8,557 nt of DNA from contig JASHYZ010000570.1 in the NCBI GenBank assembly GCA_030042795.1, positions 1 through 8,557 of the forward strand. Direction: 5' to 3'. The stretch is from Terriglobia bacterium. GTDB taxonomy: Bacteria > Acidobacteriota > Terriglobia > UBA7540. The first letter of the stretch is position 1; each line of letters opens with the position of its first letter. Made by a program: the position numbers and the translations under genes. Positions 5,830 through 8,557 of the stretch are shown here, piece by piece. Below the pieces are notes generated by a model that had not been told where the DNA came from, did not search any database, and was given only the letters and a program-made list of their open reading frames with translations.

Positions 5830-7374
5830 ATGCCTCAAATCAGGGCCGACGAAATTACCCAGATCATTCGGGACCAGATTCATGGGTTCGATCGCGGCGT
5901 CAGTGTTGCTGAGGTGGGCACCGTGATGTCCGTGGGCGACGGCGTGGCCCGAATCCATGGGCTTGACCGCGTAATGGCTGGAGAACTGTTGGAGCTGCCC
6001 CATGAGGTGGCGGGGCTGGCGCTCAACCTCGAAGAGGACCAGGTGAGCGCCGTGCTGTTGGGGGAGTACACCCGCATCCAGGAGGGTGACACCGTAAAGC
6101 GCACGCGGCGCATCATGTCGGTGCCGGTGGGCGAGGCTCTGGTGGGCCGCGTGGTGGATTCCCTGGGGCGGCCCATCGATGACCGGGGCCCGGTTCTCAC
6201 CAGCGAGTACAATCCCATCGAGCGCATCGCGCCCGGCGTGATTGACCGTTACCCGGTCCGCGAGCCTTTGCAAACCGGAATCAAGGCTATCGACGCCATG
6301 ATTCCCATCGGGCGCGGCCAACGCGAGCTCATCATCGGGGACCGCCAGACCGGAAAAACCGCCATCGCCATCGATACCATCATCAATCAGAAGGGTGGCG
6401 ACGTCATTTGCATCTACGTGGCGATCGGTCAGAAGCGCTCCACCGTGGCCCAGGTGGTGAAGACGCTCGAGCAGTACGACGCGATGAAATACAGCATCGT
6501 GGTGGCCGCCACCTCGTCAGACCCGGCGCCCATGCAGTACATTGCGCCTTACGCCGGCTGCGCTATGGGCGAATACTTCCGCGATCGCGGCCGGCACGCC
6601 CTGTGCATCTATGACGACCTTTCCAAGCACGCTGTTTCTTATCGCGAGATTTCGCTGCTGCTCCGGCGTCCGCCCGGGCGCGAGGCCTATCCTGGCGACG
6701 TCTTCTACCTGCATTCGCGGCTGCTTGAACGCGCCGCCCGAGTGAACAAGGATCTGGGCAGCGGCTCGCTGACCGCGCTTCCGGTGATTGAGACCCAGGC
6801 CGGCGACGTTTCGGCGTACATCCCGACGAATGTCATCTCAATTACGGACGGTCAGATTTACCTCGAAACCGATCTCTTTAACACCGGCGTCCGCCCCGCC
6901 GTGAATGTCGGCATTTCGGTGTCGAGGGTGGGGGGCAACGCCCAGATCAAGGCTATGAAGCAGGTGGCTGGAACCCTGCGGCTTGATATGGCTCAGTTCC
7001 GGGATCTTGCGGCGTTCGCTCAGTTCGGCAGCGATCTCGATAAGACGACTCAGGCGCAGCTCAATCGCGGTTGGCGGCTTACCGAGGCATTGAAGCAGCC
7101 TCAGTACCAGCCCCTGCCCGTGGAAAAGCAGGTGATCATCATTTTTGCCGGCACCAGCGGCTATCTCGACGACCTGGCGCAGGAAGACTGCCGGGCTTTT
7201 GAACAGGAACTCTATGAGTTTCTGGATACATCGGCTACCGCAGTAGTCTCCAAGCTTCGCGAAAAACGGGAACTGAACGACGAGATTCGGACCGGACTTC
7301 GCAAGACGCTGGACGAGTTCAAGGCCAAGTTTGTGGCCGACCGGAAAGCGGCTGCGGCGGGTCAGAAGGCGTGA
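5830..7374 (+). CDS. atpA: F-type ATP synthase subunit alpha
   Basis: This 514-residue protein is a full-length, intact alpha subunit of the F1 head. It binds ATP at the non-catalytic sites and supplies part of the catalytic site at the alpha-beta interface. The P-loop GDRQTGKT is at 170-177 with K176. The Walker B strand ends in LCIYDD (258-263). The ATPase alpha/beta signature [10 protein letters not shown] is at 356-365, and R366 in SRVGG is the arginine finger that reaches the catalytic site on beta. The N-terminal beta-barrel (about 25-95) and helical C-terminal domain (from about 380) are complete. The C-terminus ends in a short Ala/Gly/Lys tail. The start at 5830 gives the usual N-terminus; only a weak GGGG (5816-5819) precedes it, and the leader is partly formed by a repeat element. 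Confidence 0.98.
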   Translation: MPQIRADEITQIIRDQIHGFDRGVSVAEVGTVMSVGDGVARIHGLDRVMAGELLELPHEVAGLALNLEEDQVSAVLLGEYTRIQEGDTVKRTRRIMSVPVGEALVGRVVDSLGRPIDDRGPVLTSEYNPIERIAPGVIDRYPVREPLQTGIKAIDAMIPIGRGQRELIIGDRQTGKTAIAIDTIINQKGGDVICIYVAIGQKRSTVAQVVKTLEQYDAMKYSIVVAATSSDPAPMQYIAPYAGCAMGEYFRDRGRHALCIYDDLSKHAVSYREISLLLRRPPGREAYPGDVFYLHSRLLERAARVNKDLGSGSLTALPVIETQAGDVSAYIPTNVISITDGQIYLETDLFNTGVRPAVNVGISVSRVGGNAQIKAMKQVAGTLRLDMAQFRDLAAFAQFGSDLDKTTQAQLNRGWRLTEALKQPQYQPLPVEKQVIIIFAGTSGYLDDLAQEDCRAFEQELYEFLDTSATAVVSKLREKRELNDEIRTGLRKTLDEFKAKFVADRKAAAAGQKA

Positions 7375-7377
7375 GTC

Positions 7378-7425
7378 AAAGCAGGCGCGTAATGCTTGGA
7401 GCTTTCAGATTTTTTAATTTTTTTT
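7378..7425 (+). terminator. weak hairpin plus T-rich run after the alpha gene (possible attenuator)
   Basis: AAGCA (7379-7383) can pair with TGCTT (7393-7397), or AAAGC (7378-7382) with GCTTT (7401-7405). A run of T interrupted only by AA follows (7410-7425). The stem is short, so efficient termination is doubtful. A partial terminator between alpha and gamma would lower the downstream gene dose. It may equally be just the AT-rich edge of the repeat block. Confidence 0.25.
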
Positions 7426-7429
7426 GAGC

Positions 7430-7571
7430 TACCCTGGAATGTTATTGATAATAAAGGACCGGAAATGAGAAAAATGGGACAAATGAGACTACCCTGGAAT
7501 GTATATGAAAACAAGGTGGTTATTGGTTGATACCCTGGAATGTTGTTGATAAATAAAGTGGTTAGCTTACT
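7430..7571. repeat. triplicate direct repeat with shared 13-mer TACCCTGGAATGT
   Basis: The 13-mer starts at 7430, 7490 and 7531, identical in all three places. Downstream similarity continues: copies 1 and 3 share TTGATAA and TAAAG, and copies 2 and 3 share GTGGTTA. Copies 2 and 3 are 41 bp apart; the first unit is 60 bp because it contains a 9-mer triplet. The block is markedly AT-rich inside a GC-rich operon. It lies wholly between the alpha and gamma genes and contains no credible coding sequence. Confidence 0.93.
7463..7489. repeat. 9-mer tandem repeat x 3 inside the first long unit
   Basis: AAATGAGAA, AAATGGGAC and AAATGAGAC follow each other without gap. Their presence explains most of why the first 13-mer unit is longer than the second. 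Confidence 0.8.
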
Positions 7572-7587
7572 TTCTCTGTGCGCTTCG

Positions 7588-7637
7588 TAGGGCCAGCCCT
7601 TGGGTCGGCTTTCGCCAGGACGAGCCTTGGCCCCGAC
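7588..7637. repeat. GC-rich palindromic element, copy 2 (upstream of gamma)
   Basis: This element aligns along nearly its whole length with the copy at 5757-5804, differing at about a quarter of positions. Shared blocks include TAGGGCC, GCCCTTGGG, CGAGCC and a trailing ACATC. It ends about eight bases before the gamma ATG, so its edge forms the translation start region. Its arms are less perfect than those of copy 1, as expected of an older or decaying copy. Confidence 0.75.
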
Positions 7638-7645
7638 ATCAGATA

Positions 7646-8515
7646 ATGCCAAACATTCTCGATCTTCGGCGCCGCATTCGATCCGTGAAGAACATGCGGC
7701 AGATTACCCGCGCCATGAAAATGGTGGCCGGGGCGCGCCTTCGCCGGGCGCAGGAGCGCGTGCTGGCGGCTCGGCCCTACGCCAACGAGATTCGCACTGT
7801 GCTCGAAAGCGTAGCGGCGCGCGTGGACTCGAGCGAACAGAATCTGAACCCCTTGCTGGCCGTGAGACCCGTGCACAAGGTTCTGCTGGTTCTAGTCACC
7901 GCCGACGCCGGCCTGTGCGGAGCGTTTAACTCGAATCTCATTCGCGCCGCCCACAGCTACTTGAACGAGCATACGAGCGAAGAGGTGTTGATGGTGACGG
8001 TGGGTCGTAAGGGCCGCGATCACTTTCGCAAGAAATCGGGGCTCATCATCGGTGAACGCGTCAACTTCTTTTCAAAACTGAGTTTTTCGGACGCGCGCGC
8101 CATCACGGAACAAATCGTCGAGCTCTATTCCAGCGGCAAGGTGGACGCTGTCGATTTTCTTTACAACGAATTCAAGTCCGTCCTCACTCAGCGGGTGACC
8201 GTGGAGCGATACCTGCCGGTGCCGCCGATGAAATTGCCGGCTGGCCAGTTTCCAGTTGATTACATCTATGAGCAATCGCCGGCCGAAATCTTCAACCTTC
8301 TGCTGCCAAGATACATCGAGAGCCAGGTTTACCGCGCGCTGCTGGAATCGCAAGCGGCGGAGCTAGCCGCCAAAACGACCGCGATGGATGCAGCCACGCG
8401 CAATGCCTCAGACATGATCGACTCCTTGACGCTTTACATGAACCGTGTGCGCCAGGCAGCGATTACGAAGGAGATTATTGAAATTGTGAGCGGTGCGCAG
8501 GCGCAGCAAGAGTAG
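7646..8515 (+). CDS. atpG: F-type ATP synthase subunit gamma
   Basis: This 289-residue protein is the complete rotor shaft of F1, whose N- and C-terminal helices form a coiled coil inside the alpha-beta ring. The N-terminus LRRRIRSVKNMRQITRAMKM (7-26) is the conserved first helix. TADAGLCGAFNSN (85-97) is the conserved core segment. ITKEIIEIVSGAQA (273-286) matches the gamma family signature. The length is normal for bacteria without the cyanobacterial insertion. The ATG at 7646 has no recognisable Shine-Dalgarno sequence, because the preceding bases belong to the GC-rich repeat. It is followed at once by a heptamer repeat; the beta and epsilon genes are presumably beyond the window. Confidence 0.97.
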   Translation: MPNILDLRRRIRSVKNMRQITRAMKMVAGARLRRAQERVLAARPYANEIRTVLESVAARVDSSEQNLNPLLAVRPVHKVLLVLVTADAGLCGAFNSNLIRAAHSYLNEHTSEEVLMVTVGRKGRDHFRKKSGLIIGERVNFFSKLSFSDARAITEQIVELYSSGKVDAVDFLYNEFKSVLTQRVTVERYLPVPPMKLPAGQFPVDYIYEQSPAEIFNLLLPRYIESQVYRALLESQAAELAAKTTAMDAATRNASDMIDSLTLYMNRVRQAAITKEIIEIVSGAQAQQE

Positions 8516-8541
8516 TCAGCCATCAGCAATCAGCGGTCAGC
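8516..8541. repeat. heptamer tandem repeat (TCAGCNN) x 3.7 after gamma
   Basis: TCAGCCA, TCAGCAA, TCAGCGG and a final TCAGC begin at the base after the gamma stop codon. The five-base core is invariant and the last two bases vary. The seven-base period is the same as in the CCACCAA array at 2319, though the unit is different. Confidence 0.88.
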
Positions 8542-8557
8542 TTTAAGCCGCGGGATT

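Noticed and set aside
3700..7484. Identical 13-mer AAATGGGACAAAT at the b' start (3700-3712) and in the alpha-gamma gap (7472-7484)
   Set aside because: About one chance match of this length is expected in a window of this size, and the flanking bases do not match.
7430..7571. Possible small CRISPR array
   Set aside because: Only three repeats, an identical core of just 13 bases, unequal unit lengths (60 and 41), related rather than unique spacers, and no cas gene.
7362..7652. 96-codon minus-strand frame across the alpha-gamma gap
   Set aside because: Its apparent internal peptide repeats are only the translation of the DNA repeats, and it overlaps the alpha stop and the gamma start.

Overview
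The window looks like chromosomal DNA of an Acidobacteriota-type bacterium. The basis is indirect: a GC-rich background, a typical F1F0 ATP synthase run (b', b, delta, alpha, gamma), an FAD/Fe-S type GMC oxidoreductase, a PilZ protein, and short heptameric tandem repeats in intergenic DNA. Nothing in the window is diagnostic (no rRNA), so the phylum is an inference of moderate confidence.

Left part (1-3460). A PilZ-domain gene runs leftward off the window edge. It starts at GTG at position 220 behind a clear Shine-Dalgarno sequence. About 300 bases of non-coding DNA separate it from a divergent GMC-family flavoprotein gene (521-2227). That protein carries a four-cysteine cluster suggestive of an Fe-S centre. 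It converges on a leftward gene (2366-3460) for a PLP enzyme of the D-threonine aldolase / D-serine dehydratase (DSD1) family. The short convergent gap holds a heptamer tandem repeat (CCACCAA).

Right part (3600-8557). A promoter with a perfect -35 and an extended but weak -10 lies upstream of an atp operon read rightward: b' (3702), b (4187, TTG start overlapping the b' stop), delta (5166), alpha (5830), gamma (7646). The beta and epsilon genes would be expected to the right of the window. Genes for a and c do not precede b', so the F0 genes are split.

The most unusual aspect is the spacing inside the atp operon. b' and b overlap, but the next three junctions are 385, 124 and 271 bases, and each is filled with a different repeat or palindrome: a stem-loop and a 162-bp imperfect palindrome before delta; a GC-rich element before alpha; an AT-rich block of three copies of a 13-mer plus a 9-mer triplet, then a second copy of the GC-rich element, before gamma; and a TCAGCNN heptamer repeat just after gamma. 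The coding sequences look intact, with all expected catalytic motifs. The operon therefore appears to be functional and to have accumulated repeats at its junctions. I see no mobile-element gene, CRISPR array, rRNA or tRNA.
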